Shown here: one piece after another, positions 24,773 to 34,308 of the stretch
Layout: the number at the start of each line of letters is the position of its first letter
Position numbering within the stretch: the first letter of the stretch is position 1
Assembly (NCBI RefSeq): GCF_034521915.1
Contig: NZ_JAXHLU010000016.1
Location: forward strand, 62,001 to 126,000
From: Fodinibius sp034521915
GTDB taxonomy: Bacteria > Bacteroidota > Rhodothermia > Balneolales > Balneolaceae
DNA length: 64,000 nt
Direction: 5' to 3'
Notes under the pieces: model-generated
Databases searched by the model: none
The model's input: only the letters and a program-made list of their open reading frames with translations
What the model was told of the DNA's origin: nothing
Program-made: the position numbers and the translations under genes

Positions 24773-27226
24773 ATGATTAAAAATTATTTGAAGGTTGCTC
24801 TTCGCAATTTGAGCAAGCGAAAAGGATTTACATTAATTAATGTATTGGGTTTGGCAATAGGCATTGCCAGCTGTTTACTTATTGCAGCTTATGTGCTGCA
24901 TGAGCTTAGCTATGATCAGTTTCACAAAAAATCTGATCGCATATATCGTGTAACGCAAACAACGCAAACTTCTTCCAAGAGCGAATCCGGTGCAACAACT
25001 CCCTTTCCCGTAGGTCCCACATTACAGAATGACTTTTCGGGTCAGATTGAAAAAACAGTTCGCTTTTTTGATATGCAGGAAGAGGTACGAACTATTATAA
25101 ATGCCCAGACCGAAGAATCATTCCGTGTTAACCATTTCTATGTAGTAGATTCTACTTTTTTTGATGTTTTTTCTGCTGATCTCGTCCGCGGAAATCCAGA
25201 AACAGCACTCGATGATCCGATGTCAGCGGTTATAACCGAAGAGCAGGCCCGCCGGTTTTTTGGGGATGAGAATCCCATCGGCAAACAGCTCACTTTTAAA
25301 GGGGTCGAAGACTTTACGGTAACCGGAGTGATGAGAGCCCTGCCTAAAACCTCTCACTTTCAAGTTGATATGCTGGTATCGTTTAATAGCTTGCCCGAGT
25401 TGTATGGATCTCGTGAATTTTTGGAGCGCTGGTTTTGGAATCCCTGCTGGACGTACGTGTTACTTAAAGACGGTGTTACCCCTCAAGAATTGGAGTCGCA
25501 ATTTCCGCGTTTTGTAGATAAAAACTATGCCGATCGCGAAGAGGGAGAAACAATTACGTTGAACTTACAATCGCTCACCGATATCCACCTGTATTCCAAT
25601 TTGGACCAGGAGATGGAAGCCAACGGTTCTATTTTTTATGTGTATCTGTTTACTGCCGTAGCTGTGCTGATCCTTATTATTGCAGCTATAAACTTTATGA
25701 ATTTAAGTACTGCTCGTTCTACCGAAAGAGCCCGGGAAGTGGGTATGCGAAAGGTGCTTGGAGCACAACGAAAGCAGCTTTTTGGGCAATTTATGGGAGA
25801 GTCGATGCTAATGACAGGATTAGGCTTTTTGGCGGCACTCTTTTTGGTGTATCTGTCATTACCATGGTTTAATGAATTTTTGGGTGTTTCGTTTGGAGCC
25901 GAGGTCATAACGAACGGGAAAGTGGTTGGCGGGTTACTTGTTTTATTTATTGTGGTAGCATTACTCGCGGGCTTATATCCGGCGTTATATTTATCCGGGT
26001 TTAATCCTACATCCATTATGCATGGATCTAAGGGTACGCAAAGTGGTGTGGGAGAAAAGTTGTTGCGAAAGGGGTTGGTGGTATTTCAGTTCACCCTTTC
26101 CGTGGTTCTGATCATTGGTACCGTAATCGTCTACTTGCAGCTGCAGCACCTCCAGAATAAAGAAATGGGTTTTGACCAAGAGCAGGTGGTAGTGATGCCG
26201 ATTACACAAACGCTCATTGCCTGGGAGTTTGATCAGTTTAAGGAAAAAGCACTTCAAAGTCCTCATATTAAGGACATTTCCGGAATGAGCAAGATATTGG
26301 GATCTGACAGTCAGTTCTTCTCAAAATATTCGCCTGCCAACCAGCCGGATGCGCCGCCTACCAATATGACGCTCCACGTAAAGCACGATTTCCTTGAAAC
26401 GTACGGTATTAAATTGCTGGCCGGACGTAGTTTCTCCCGAGATTATCCCGCCGATGCGGAGAATTCCATTTTGATTAACAAGGCGATGTTAAATCAAATT
26501 GATGCTGAAACACCGCGGGATGCGTTGGGAACCCGATTTTATTTTACTACCGCTGAAAACGAGCGCGAACCTTTAGAAGTGATTGGCGTCGTTGATGACT
26601 TTAATTATACCTCCATTAAAAAAGAGATATCTCCGCTGGTTATTAACTTGGTGAAGGAAGGACGTCCAACTGTTAGAAATATTGAATTTGCTACCGCAAA
26701 ATTAGCTGCGGGAAGCACACAAAATGGAATAGACGATCTCAGAAAGGTTTGGAAAGAAGTCAATCATATAGATCCGTTCACATACTTTTTTCAGGATGAA
26801 AAGCTGCAAGAAATTTATAAATCCGAAGCACAAATGAGCAGTGTCTCCGGCATTTTCACCCTGTTGTGTATTTTAGTGGCCTGCTTGGGACTTTTTGGAC
26901 TTGCCTCGTATACAGCCTCTCGACGAACGAAAGAAATTGGAATCCGAAAAACACTGGGTGCAACTGTGCCCAATATCGTAGCGCTTTTGTCGAAAGATTA
27001 TCTAAAGCTAATTGTGATTTCAAATATCATAGCCTGGCCGGTAATCTACTATTTGGCTGTGCAGTGGTTGCAGGATTTTCCCTACCGTATAGAACTGGGA
27101 TGGAATATTGCAGCAATCTTTGTAATGGTGGGAATCATAACGCTTGTAATTGGACTGTTGACAGTAAGTTATCAATCTCTGAGAGCAGCTCTTATTAATC
27201 CTGTTGAAAGCATTCAGCAAGAGTAG
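24773..27226 (+). CDS. MacB-like FtsX-type ABC transporter permease
   Basis: 817 residues from the ATG at 24773 (a TTG 18 bp upstream is in frame but gives a weak leader). It starts MIKNYLKVALRNLSKRKGFT, the common start of Bacteroidota exporter permeases. Two halves each have a periplasmic MacB-type domain and an FtsX domain with three helices: TERAREVGMRKVLGAQRKQL in the first and ASRRTKEIGIRKTLGATVPN in the second. Works with the ATPase and adaptor encoded upstream. Substrate unknown. The duplicated bipartite sequence upstream suggests it is controlled together with them but from its own transcript. Confidence 0.94.
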   Translation: MIKNYLKVALRNLSKRKGFTLINVLGLAIGIASCLLIAAYVLHELSYDQFHKKSDRIYRVTQTTQTSSKSESGATTPFPVGPTLQNDFSGQIEKTVRFFDMQEEVRTIINAQTEESFRVNHFYVVDSTFFDVFSADLVRGNPETALDDPMSAVITEEQARRFFGDENPIGKQLTFKGVEDFTVTGVMRALPKTSHFQVDMLVSFNSLPELYGSREFLERWFWNPCWTYVLLKDGVTPQELESQFPRFVDKNYADREEGETITLNLQSLTDIHLYSNLDQEMEANGSIFYVYLFTAVAVLILIIAAINFMNLSTARSTERAREVGMRKVLGAQRKQLFGQFMGESMLMTGLGFLAALFLVYLSLPWFNEFLGVSFGAEVITNGKVVGGLLVLFIVVALLAGLYPALYLSGFNPTSIMHGSKGTQSGVGEKLLRKGLVVFQFTLSVVLIIGTVIVYLQLQHLQNKEMGFDQEQVVVMPITQTLIAWEFDQFKEKALQSPHIKDISGMSKILGSDSQFFSKYSPANQPDAPPTNMTLHVKHDFLETYGIKLLAGRSFSRDYPADAENSILINKAMLNQIDAETPRDALGTRFYFTTAENEREPLEVIGVVDDFNYTSIKKEISPLVINLVKEGRPTVRNIEFATAKLAAGSTQNGIDDLRKVWKEVNHIDPFTYFFQDEKLQEIYKSEAQMSSVSGIFTLLCILVACLGLFGLASYTASRRTKEIGIRKTLGATVPNIVALLSKDYLKLIVISNIIAWPVIYYLAVQWLQDFPYRIELGWNIAAIFVMVGIITLVIGLLTVSYQSLRAALINPVESIQQE

Positions 27227-27240
27227 TTTTAATCTTTTTT

Positions 27241-27435
27241 ATGCCGGGATTTATGACCGGATACCTTATATACGCTTCGGTAGATATAGCTGTTCATAAA
27301 TGAAAAGTGCCGAAAGTGCTAAAAATGCAGTATCGTCATCATACTCTGCATCACTACAAATATCCTGATAAAGCCTTTGGGGTATCTACAACGCTATGGG
27401 ATCGCGTTTTTGGAACCATGCCGCCGGAAAAGTAA
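27241..27435 (+). pseudogene. Remnant of a fatty acid hydroxylase / sterol desaturase gene
   Basis: One reading frame gives MPGFMTGYLIYASVDIAVHK, an in-frame TGA at 27301, then MQYRHHTLHHYKYPDKAFGV and LWDRVFGTMPPEK to a TAA at 27433. The second part is the C-terminal signature of di-iron fatty acid hydroxylases (RHHxLHH, FGVS, LWDRVFGT). The first part matches the helix before it, but the expected D-x-x-H-Y-x-x-H-H ligands are lost. The open frame extends a little upstream into the end of the permease gene. All N-terminal helices are missing, so this is a decayed gene tail. Confidence 0.8.
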
Positions 27436-27510
27436 ATTCAAAAGAACGGTGTTTGATATTGTTCCGTTAAAGAATATAGACGGTGTTAATGTTATACCTA
27501 AATTTTTCGC

Positions 27511-28377
27511 ATGGGAATCCGAAAATATCATCTTGGCTGTACCGGTTGGAGTTTGAAAGATTGGGTCGGGAATTTTTTTACCGACGATGCCAAACCGGAT
27601 GACTTTCTAAGGCAATATTCATCGGTTTTTAATGCCGTGGAGGGAAACACGACCTTTTACAATATTCCTTCAAAAGAGACCCTGATGAAATGGAAAAAGG
27701 CTACTCCTGACGGATTCAAATTCTGTTTTAAATTCCACCGATCAATTACTCACGAAAAACGTCTGAATGATGTTGAGGATGATATTCTAAGTTTTATAGA
27801 AACTTTTGATCCAATTTCCGATCGGCTGGGACCATTTCACATTCAGCTGCCTCCAAACTTTTCTCCGGATGAGTTTCTACGGCTGGAAAATATAGCCAGC
27901 CTTTTACCCAGTTCTTATCACTATGCGGTGGAAGTGCGTCACTCCGAGTTTTTTAATCACGGCCGACAGGAACATAGATTTAATCGTTTGCTTAAAAGCT
28001 ACAGCATTGATCGCGTAATTTTTGATACGCGGAAACTGCATGCCATGAAATCCGAGGAATCCTCAGTGTTGGAGGCGAAGAAAAAGAAGCCGAACGTACC
28101 CGTACGATTTGATAATACAGCGGCTCGTCCCTTTGTACGTTTTGTGGGATCTAACGATCCTGTGGGCAATGAACCCTATTTAAAAGAATGGGCGATTGTG
28201 GTGGCCGACTGGATCAAGGAAGGGCTGCATCCCTACGTGTTTATCCATACGCCTGATAAAGTGAGTCAGCCTAAAAACGCCCGACGTTTTCATCAGTTAT
28301 TGTCTGATTTAGTTGATATTGATCCCATGCCCGCCTGGCCTATCGATAGACAAAGTAAACAGATGAATCTATTTTAG
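27511..28377 (+). CDS. DUF72 (YecE-like) protein
   Basis: 288 residues of the DUF72 family, a TIM-barrel fold of unknown reaction. Typical blocks: YHLGCTGWSLKDWVGNFF at the start, FNAVEGNTTFYNIPS, FKFCFKFHRSITHEKRL, HYAVEVRHSEFF, RPFVRFVGSND and FIHTPDKVSQPKNARRFHQL near the end. No membrane segment. It is a single-gene unit between the hydroxylase remnant and release factor 3, both in the same direction. Confidence 0.93.
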   Translation: MGIRKYHLGCTGWSLKDWVGNFFTDDAKPDDFLRQYSSVFNAVEGNTTFYNIPSKETLMKWKKATPDGFKFCFKFHRSITHEKRLNDVEDDILSFIETFDPISDRLGPFHIQLPPNFSPDEFLRLENIASLLPSSYHYAVEVRHSEFFNHGRQEHRFNRLLKSYSIDRVIFDTRKLHAMKSEESSVLEAKKKKPNVPVRFDNTAARPFVRFVGSNDPVGNEPYLKEWAIVVADWIKEGLHPYVFIHTPDKVSQPKNARRFHQLLSDLVDIDPMPAWPIDRQSKQMNLF

Positions 28378-28423
28378 AAATAGAACGCGGATAAAACAGA
28401 TTTATCTGATTTTATTCTTATCT

Positions 28424-28486
28424 CGTGACGATGCTCTGCGTCGTTACGAAAAAAAATGTCTGGTTACGATGCAGAGCATTGTGACC
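28424..28486. repeat. Imperfect palindromic repeat (REP-like)
   Basis: CGTGACGATGCTCTGCGTCG and following bases to 28448 are mirrored by a 25-nt complementary stretch at 28462-28486 (GGTTACGATGCAGAGCATTG start) around a short A-rich loop. The gap between the DUF72 gene and prfC (28378-28667) otherwise shows no gene. The core resembles dispersed palindromic repeats of other genomes; copy number cannot be judged here. Confidence 0.55.
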
Positions 28487-28667
28487 AGATGGTTTAGTGT
28501 TTCTGAAGTGTTATGAGCAGGTGGCAAATATAGATCCACAAAAAAGCATTTTAATCCGTGATCACATGTCTCATCTGCGTAATATGTGTTCTATAGAAAA
28601 AGTGATAAATGCCCGCAATTTCCTTATCTTTACAGGCTTTTGAATATTCAACTCTGAGATCTTTTTC

Positions 28668-30284
28668 ATGTCCAAGACCGATACCCAAACTAAACAGCAG
28701 CAAGAGATAATCGAAGAGGCCAAGCGCCGGCGTACATTTGCGATTATTTCTCACCCCGATGCGGGTAAAACAACGCTCACCGAGAAGCTGCTTCTATACG
28801 GCGGAGCGATACATGAAGCCGGTTCTATTCGCCAGCGTAAGGCTAACCGTTATGCGGCATCCGACTGGATGGCCATTGAGAAAGAGCGTGGTATTTCGGT
28901 GACTTCATCGGTACTGCGATTCGAAAAAGACGGCATCAAATTTAACCTTTTGGATACGCCGGGTCACAAAGATTTTTCCGAGGATACGCTGCGGACACTG
29001 GTTGCCGCTGATACGGCGCTGATGGTTATCGACGTTGCCAAAGGTGTTGAGGAGCAAACTGAAAAGCTTTTTGAAGTTTGTAAGATGCGTGAAATTCCTA
29101 TCATAACCTTTGTAAATAAGTGCGACCGACCGGGATTGGAGCCGCTGGAAGTTATTAGCAATATTGAAAACCAGTTGGGTATTGAGCCTATTCCCGCTTC
29201 CTGGCCATTGGGATATGGACGAGATTTTCAAGGTATTTACGATTTGATTGGCAAGAAACTGCATCTGCAGAAAAAAGAAGAGCATGGAGCAAAGAAAGCC
29301 GAAACCGAATTGTACGATTTGGAAGAGGGAATTGAGGAAGCCCGCCTCTCTGATTTTGACAAGGAGAAGTTTCGTGAAGAGGTGATGCTGACCGAAGACA
29401 TGATGGAGATGATGGACGATGAGGCTTTTGCCAATGGAAAGGCAACACCCGTATTTTTCGGATCGGCGCTTAATAACTTTGGGCTGGATGTGTTTTTGGA
29501 TTACTTCTCAGAGCTGGCGAACCCTCCGCAGCCTTATCAGGATGAAAATGGTGAAAGTCGTGACATCGATCGCGGATTTTCAGGTTTTGTATTTAAGATG
29601 CAGGCCAATATGAATCCCGATCACCGAGATTGTGCGGCTTTTATTCGCATTACGTCCGGCAAGTTTGAGCGTGGACTCCAGGTGACGGAAAGCAATACAG
29701 GCAATAAAGTAAAAATGTCTACCCCGCATACGCTAATGGGCGATGAGCGGAATATTCTGGAAGAAGCCTATCCCGGAGATGTAGTGTCATTGTTTAATCC
29801 TGGTTCGTTTCGCATTGGGACAACCATTTACAGCGACGATCCCGTTAAGTTTGATGTAATTCCGCTCTTTACGCCAGAGCACTTTATGAAGGTTTCTACC
29901 AAGGATCCTTTTAAGCGAAAACAGTTGCGCGAGGGACTTAAGCAGCTGGCCGAAGAGGGGGTTGTGCACGTATTTGAGGTGCCCAACGGCGTTGGAAATG
30001 AGCTGCTGCTGGGAACGGTTGGCGCTTTGCAGTTTGATGTGGTTAAGCACCGTATGTCAACCGAGTATAATACCGAGCTGCATATGAATTCAGTTTCTTA
30101 TCACGCGGCGCGCTGGCTGAGTAATAATCAGGAGGTTGCTGATAAACTGGAGAGCAGCTACTCGACTCATGTTACCACGGATATGGAAGGTAATCCAATT
30201 GTATTATTTGACAGTGGTTATGCGCTAAATCAGGCTGAAGAGAAAGTCGGGGCTGAAAATCTCTTCAAGTTCAAGCAAAGTTGA
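28668..30284 (+). CDS. prfC: Peptide chain release factor 3
   Basis: 538 residues. RF3 is the GTPase that recycles RF1/RF2 from the ribosome after peptide release. G motifs: SHPDAGKTTLTEK (P-loop), ERGISVTSS switch region, DTPGHKDFSED and FVNKCDR. The C-terminal half carries the domain II and III blocks (RDCAAFIRITSGKFERGL, LREGLKQLAEEGVVHVFEVP). Length is normal. It stands alone; the upstream palindrome and the downstream AT-rich inverted repeat border it. Confidence 0.96.
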   Translation: MSKTDTQTKQQQEIIEEAKRRRTFAIISHPDAGKTTLTEKLLLYGGAIHEAGSIRQRKANRYAASDWMAIEKERGISVTSSVLRFEKDGIKFNLLDTPGHKDFSEDTLRTLVAADTALMVIDVAKGVEEQTEKLFEVCKMREIPIITFVNKCDRPGLEPLEVISNIENQLGIEPIPASWPLGYGRDFQGIYDLIGKKLHLQKKEEHGAKKAETELYDLEEGIEEARLSDFDKEKFREEVMLTEDMMEMMDDEAFANGKATPVFFGSALNNFGLDVFLDYFSELANPPQPYQDENGESRDIDRGFSGFVFKMQANMNPDHRDCAAFIRITSGKFERGLQVTESNTGNKVKMSTPHTLMGDERNILEEAYPGDVVSLFNPGSFRIGTTIYSDDPVKFDVIPLFTPEHFMKVSTKDPFKRKQLREGLKQLAEEGVVHVFEVPNGVGNELLLGTVGALQFDVVKHRMSTEYNTELHMNSVSYHAARWLSNNQEVADKLESSYSTHVTTDMEGNPIVLFDSGYALNQAEEKVGAENLFKFKQS

Positions 30285-30285
30285 T

Positions 30286-30372
30286 TCAATGAAGAATTAA
30301 AAATTAAGAATTAGGAATGGAAAGATGAGTTGCTTCCCAATTCCTAATTCTTCATTCTAAATTTTTAATTAA
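30286..30372. repeat. AT-rich inverted repeat with ATTAGGAAT core, copy 1
   Basis: AAGAATTAGGAATGG and GAATTAAAAATTAAG on the left (30291-30320) are mirrored by CCAATTCCTAATTCTTCATT and CTAAATTTTTAATT on the right (30338-30370). It separates prfC from the convergent metalloprotease remnant and may serve as a terminator. Related copies lie at 34223 and 55633. Confidence 0.6.
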
Positions 30373-30374
30373 GA

Positions 30375-31164
30375 TTATTTTCCGCCGTTAGCCTGCAGAT
30401 CAGTAATACAAGCTTCATCGAGAGATGGAACTTCTCCACTCAAATTTTGAAAGATGTCACCTGTTCGGACTGAGGGAGCCATCAAACACTCCTCAGTTGT
30501 GCAATGTGCACTGCCATCCGTTTTATGATCAGATTGGGTGGGCGTGCCGTTTCCGACTAATCCCATGTTATGTCCAACTTCGTGGCGAAGGACGGTACTT
30601 TCGACTTGTTCTTGGCTTGGACTTGTAGGTCCTGAGCTACTTATATTATCGATTGTTTCTCCAAATAGGGTCATTGAGGTATTCCAATATGCGATCCCTA
30701 ATACATTAGAGTTGTTGGAATACTCTCCATTCAACAACTAACAATAGTAGGCATGCAAGTGTATTTTCACCTGCTTCGGTATAATTATCACGCTCCTCTT
30801 CTTCAATACGTGGATGATCATTATTAGTTGAATAATGGACCGTCATTCCGAGCATGGAATTTCGATTGGGTATTGATAGTGATATTATTGCTTGTTAAGT
30901 CGCTCTTCCAAAAATGTTTGCAAGCTGTTTATTGCTTCCTGAGTTGGGGCATAGCCCTCCATGTAATCAATTTCTAATTCCAAGTTAGCATAGTCATCAT
31001 CGGCAAGATATAGCTCTGCAGAATCGCCCGGGCCTTGTTGGCTGTTAAACTCTTCTTGGGGTGGAGGTATCGCCCGGATCAGTGCTGGAATCGGAACAGT
31101 TATTGACTAATACTGCCAGGGAAAAACAAAGTATAAAAAGAGATAACTTTTTAAATAATGTCAT
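30375..31164 (-). pseudogene. Metzincin-like lipoprotein protease, multiply frameshifted
   Basis: Joined across at least four frame changes (near 31070, 30890, 30830 and 30745) the sequence reads as a lipoprotein (MTLFKKLSLFILCFSLAVLV, then NNCSDS) followed by a region parallel to the next gene: DYMEGYAPTQEAINSLQTFL, then GIAYWNTSMTLFGE, the zinc site LRHEVGHNMGLVGNG, the ECLMAP Met-turn and SLDEACITDLQANGGK. Only the last 120 codons remain open, from 30737. The catalytic HEVGH is preserved but the gene cannot make a full protein. It is a decayed tandem copy of the gene at 31243-32027. Confidence 0.85.
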
Positions 31165-31242
31165 AAGAATTTCTGATTTATTTTTTCAATATTATAAAAG
31201 TGATAAAGGATAAGACATTGTCTAAGTACTCACATCTCACTA

Positions 31243-32027
31243 CTATTTTCCGCCGTTGGCCTGTAAATCAGCGATGCAATTTTCATCAAGCGGAGTTATT
31301 TCTTCGTTACCTACCGTATTTCCAATAAGATCTGTTGTTTGTGTGGCATAGTACATCAGGCATTGATCATTATCACAGTGGTTGCCATGTTCCTGATCTC
31401 TGTGCGGTTCCTGCATCTCAGTGCCTGAGTTGGGAATATCGACTAATCCAAAGAGATGGCCAAATTCGTGTCGAAATGAAATGGCTTCTACGCGATAACG
31501 GGAGATCGAACCGGGTCCGCTGCTGGCCTCGTCGTAGGCCGGACCAAAAAACGCATTTGACGTATTGAAGTAAGCAATTCCCATTAGCTCACGTTCATTA
31601 TATTCACCGTCGACAATCATAAAATAGGCGGCCAGCGTATCACCCTCTGAAAAGGTAGAGCGTTCTTGGGATTCGATATTTCGAACATCACTGGCACTGT
31701 AGGCATCTTGGTTGCGGGATTCAATTTGAGTCGGTTCCTTGATCGTAATTGAGTTCTTGTGTAAGCGTTGTTCAAAAAATGCTTTAAGGCTGTCAAGAGC
31801 TTCAGCGTTTGGTTCATAGCTAGGCATATAATCAACTTCAACAACCAGATGAGTGAAGTTGGAATCAGCCAGAAAGTCATTGGCCGAAGTTCCCGGATTT
31901 TGAACATGGGAATAGGATTGTTCAGGTTCTTTGTTTTCAGGTCCAGTTGAATCTAAACATGACTGAAAAATAAATGCGGAAAAATCGTTATAATGATCGC
32001 TGGCAAATATGGTCCGTATTTCTTCAT
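31243..32027 (-). pseudogene. Metzincin-like lipoprotein protease with one frameshift in the signal peptide
   Basis: The ATG at 32027 opens MKKYGPYLPAIIITIF, which runs out of frame; from an A5 run (31980-31984, T5 on the coding strand) a second frame continues AFIFQSCLDSTG, a lipobox, then about 240 residues to the stop. One extra T would restore a complete lipoprotein of about 260 residues. The body carries RHEFGHLFGLVDIPNSG (zinc site), HGNHCDNDQCLMYY (Met-turn) and ends DENCIADLQANGGK. It may be a young pseudogene, a slippage-prone switch or a sequencing error. From 31827 an ATG could still start a signal-less 194-residue form. Confidence 0.8.
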
Positions 32028-32101
32028 ATAAACTTGATTATTAACAGTTTGTGAGCATTTTATTTAAATGGATCTGACAAATAAAAGTTTCATTGGTAGA
32101 T

Positions 32102-32581
32102 ATGGATGATGCAGAACAAATAATTGATAGGTTGGATTTATCTCCCCATCCGGAAGGCGGGTACTATAGAGAGACCTACAAAAGTGATCAACAAGTAGGG
32201 ATGTCGGATGAGTTGAAACGATCCGCAGGAACGGGAATTTATTTTTTACTACCCGAGGGTATATTATCTGATTGGCACCGTGTACGGTGGGATGAACTCT
32301 GGCATTTTTATGACGGTGATCTGTTGATGCTGGAAATAATTGATAAGAATGGCGAGCTAAAAAAGCTTAAATTGGGTAATAAATTTGCTGATGAAGTTGA
32401 ATTTCAGCAGTTGGTGCCTCAAAACTGCTGGCAGCGTGCCTACAGCATGGGTAATTATTCGTTAGTGGGATGTACGGTAAGTCCCGGTTTTGAGTTTGAG
32501 GATTTTGAGATGATCGACCCTAAAAAGTTAGCTGAAAAATATCCGCACATCAGAGAGGAGGTTCTAACAAAACCGGTATAG
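32102..32581 (+). CDS. DUF985 cupin-fold protein
   Basis: 159 residues from the ATG at 32102 (an upstream TTG at 32093 is in frame). DUF985 cupins have the start LDLSPHPEGGYYRETYKS, seen here, followed by GTGIYFLLPEGILSDWHRV, ELWHFYDGD and a C-terminal GCTVSPGFEFEDFEM strand pair. Members are small beta barrels of unknown substrate. It is a single gene between the protease remnants and lpdA. Confidence 0.92.
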   Translation: MDDAEQIIDRLDLSPHPEGGYYRETYKSDQQVGMSDELKRSAGTGIYFLLPEGILSDWHRVRWDELWHFYDGDLLMLEIIDKNGELKKLKLGNKFADEVEFQQLVPQNCWQRAYSMGNYSLVGCTVSPGFEFEDFEMIDPKKLAEKYPHIREEVLTKPV

Positions 32582-32672
32582 ACTCTTATTATTGATGAGC
32601 TTTTAATATCCCAAATAATTATGAAGCAAAACCTTATATCTCTCGTCTATAATTCTTAAATTAGAGCGCTTT

Positions 32673-32755
32673 TGTAAATGGCCGAATGATTGATTTCGCC
32701 AATTGCTGATAAAATAATTCAAAGCTTTCAAATCAATCATTCAACCATTTTTACA
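32673..32755. repeat. Imperfect inverted repeat upstream of lpdA
   Basis: TGTAAATGGCCGAATGATTG (32673-32692, extending to 32696) is mirrored by AATCAATCATTCAACCATTT and TTTACA (32731-32755), with two mismatches and a 2-nt gap. It ends 24 bp before the lpdA start. It could be a dispersed repeat or a leader hairpin. The rest of the gap 32582-32672 shows nothing. Confidence 0.5.
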
Positions 32756-32778
32756 TAATAAATAAATCAAGTAGTCCC

Positions 32779-34185
32779 ATGGCAAAAGAATTTGATGTCT
32801 GCGTAATTGGATCGGGCCCCGGTGGATATGTGGCCGCGATTCGCGCTTCACAATTAGGATTTAACACAGCAATTATTGAAAAGCGTCACCTTGGCGGTGT
32901 TTGTTTGAATATTGGATGTATTCCCACTAAAGCGCTATTGCGCTCGGCAGAAGTGTATGAAAGTATTGAGCATGCCGGCGATTATGGCGTCAATGTGGAT
33001 GGCTTTTCTGCTGACTTTGGCAGTATGATTGAGCGAAGCCGAAATGTAGCGAATAAGATGAGCAAAGGCGTGCAATTCTTGATGAAAGCTAACAAGATTG
33101 AGGTTTTTGAGGGTAAGGGTGTGTTTGCATCCAAAGAACAGGTAAACGTATTAAATGACGATGATGAGGTTCAGGATGAGATTAAGGCTGATAACTTTAT
33201 CATCGCTACGGGGGCTAGTCCGCGTGAACTGCCGAACTTAGAGATCGACGGAGAAACAATTATTGGTTATGAGCAAGCCATGAAGCTCGAAGAGCAGCCC
33301 GACAAAATGGTAATTATTGGCGCCGGGGCCATCGGTGTTGAATTTGCGTACTTCTACAATACCATCGGAACTGATGTGACGATTGTAGAACTCCAAGACT
33401 CGCTGGTGCCTGTCGAGGATAAAGACATTGGGAAGGAGCTTGGTAAGATCTACAAGAAAAAGGGTATTGATATCCGAACCGGAAGTACCGTTGATAAAGT
33501 AGAAAAAGACGGTGACGGTGTTAAGGTGACGATCAAATCCGGTGATGATGAAGAAGTCGTCGATGCCGATGTGGTGCTTTCTGCTGTTGGCGTTGTTGGT
33601 AATGTGGAAGGCATTGGTCTTGATGAAATCGGCGTTGAGTACGAAAAAGGTGCTATTCAGGTTGATAAGGAAACCTATCAGACATCCGTCGAAAATATTT
33701 ACGCTATCGGGGATGTAGCCGGCGGACCGTGGTTGGCGCACAAAGCTTCGCATGAAGGTATTGTTTGTGTGGAAAATATGGCCGGTGAAGATCCACAACT
33801 CATCAATTACAACAATATTCCGGGCTGTACATACTGTGAACCGCAGATTGCTTCAGTCGGATATACCGAGGAGCAGGCTAAAGAAGAAGGATACGATATT
33901 AAAGTGGGTAAATTTCCCTTTTCTGCCAGCGGTAAGGCCGCGGGACTTGGCCACGAAGAAGGTTTTGTAAAAGTTATTTTTGATGAGAAATATGGCGAAT
34001 TTCTCGGTTGCCACATGATTGGCTCGCATGTGACGGAGCTGATCGCTGAAGTGGTTGTTGCCCGCGATCTCGAAACAACGGGACACGAAATTTTTAGTGC
34101 TGTGCATCCGCACCCAACAATGTCAGAAGCAGTAATGGAAGCTGCAGCCGAAGCATACGGCGTAGGTGTGCATTTGGGCAGCTAA
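32779..34185 (+). CDS. lpdA: Dihydrolipoyl dehydrogenase
   Basis: 468 residues. E3 of 2-oxoacid dehydrogenase and glycine cleavage complexes: reoxidises dihydrolipoyl groups, passing electrons via FAD and a disulfide to NAD. Motifs: FAD site VIGSGPGGYVAAIRA, redox disulfide GGVCLNIGCIPTKALL (about 41-56), NAD site MVIIGAGAIGVEFAYFY, second FAD motif YAIGDVAGGPWLAHKA, and catalytic HPHPTMSEAV near the end. lipB and lipA follow in the same direction, making a lipoate-centred cluster. Confidence 0.96.
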   Translation: MAKEFDVCVIGSGPGGYVAAIRASQLGFNTAIIEKRHLGGVCLNIGCIPTKALLRSAEVYESIEHAGDYGVNVDGFSADFGSMIERSRNVANKMSKGVQFLMKANKIEVFEGKGVFASKEQVNVLNDDDEVQDEIKADNFIIATGASPRELPNLEIDGETIIGYEQAMKLEEQPDKMVIIGAGAIGVEFAYFYNTIGTDVTIVELQDSLVPVEDKDIGKELGKIYKKKGIDIRTGSTVDKVEKDGDGVKVTIKSGDDEEVVDADVVLSAVGVVGNVEGIGLDEIGVEYEKGAIQVDKETYQTSVENIYAIGDVAGGPWLAHKASHEGIVCVENMAGEDPQLINYNNIPGCTYCEPQIASVGYTEEQAKEEGYDIKVGKFPFSASGKAAGLGHEEGFVKVIFDEKYGEFLGCHMIGSHVTELIAEVVVARDLETTGHEIFSAVHPHPTMSEAVMEAAAEAYGVGVHLGS

Positions 34186-34222
34186 TGACTTTCGTTTTTG
34201 GCCCCTTCTAATTATGGGAGGA

Positions 34223-34306
34223 TTTTAATTAAAAATTAGGAATGAAGAATTAGGAATGAAGTGGATCCTTATTCCTAATTCTAAATTTTTAATTCCTAAT
34301 TACTCA
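34223..34306. repeat. AT-rich inverted repeat with ATTAGGAAT core, copy 2
   Basis: AATTAAAAATTAGGAATGAA and GAATTAGGAATG on the left (34228-34259) are mirrored by ATTCCTAATTCTAAATTTTT and AATTCCTAATTA on the right (34271-34302). The right arm ends within 10 bp of the lipB start. Related to the repeats at 30286 and 55633. Confidence 0.6.
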
Positions 34307-34308
34307 TT

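Noticed and set aside
27301..27303. Recoded TGA (selenocysteine or readthrough) in the hydroxylase remnant
   Set aside because: The gene lacks its N-terminal helices and His ligands and no SECIS-like hairpin is evident, so decay is simpler.
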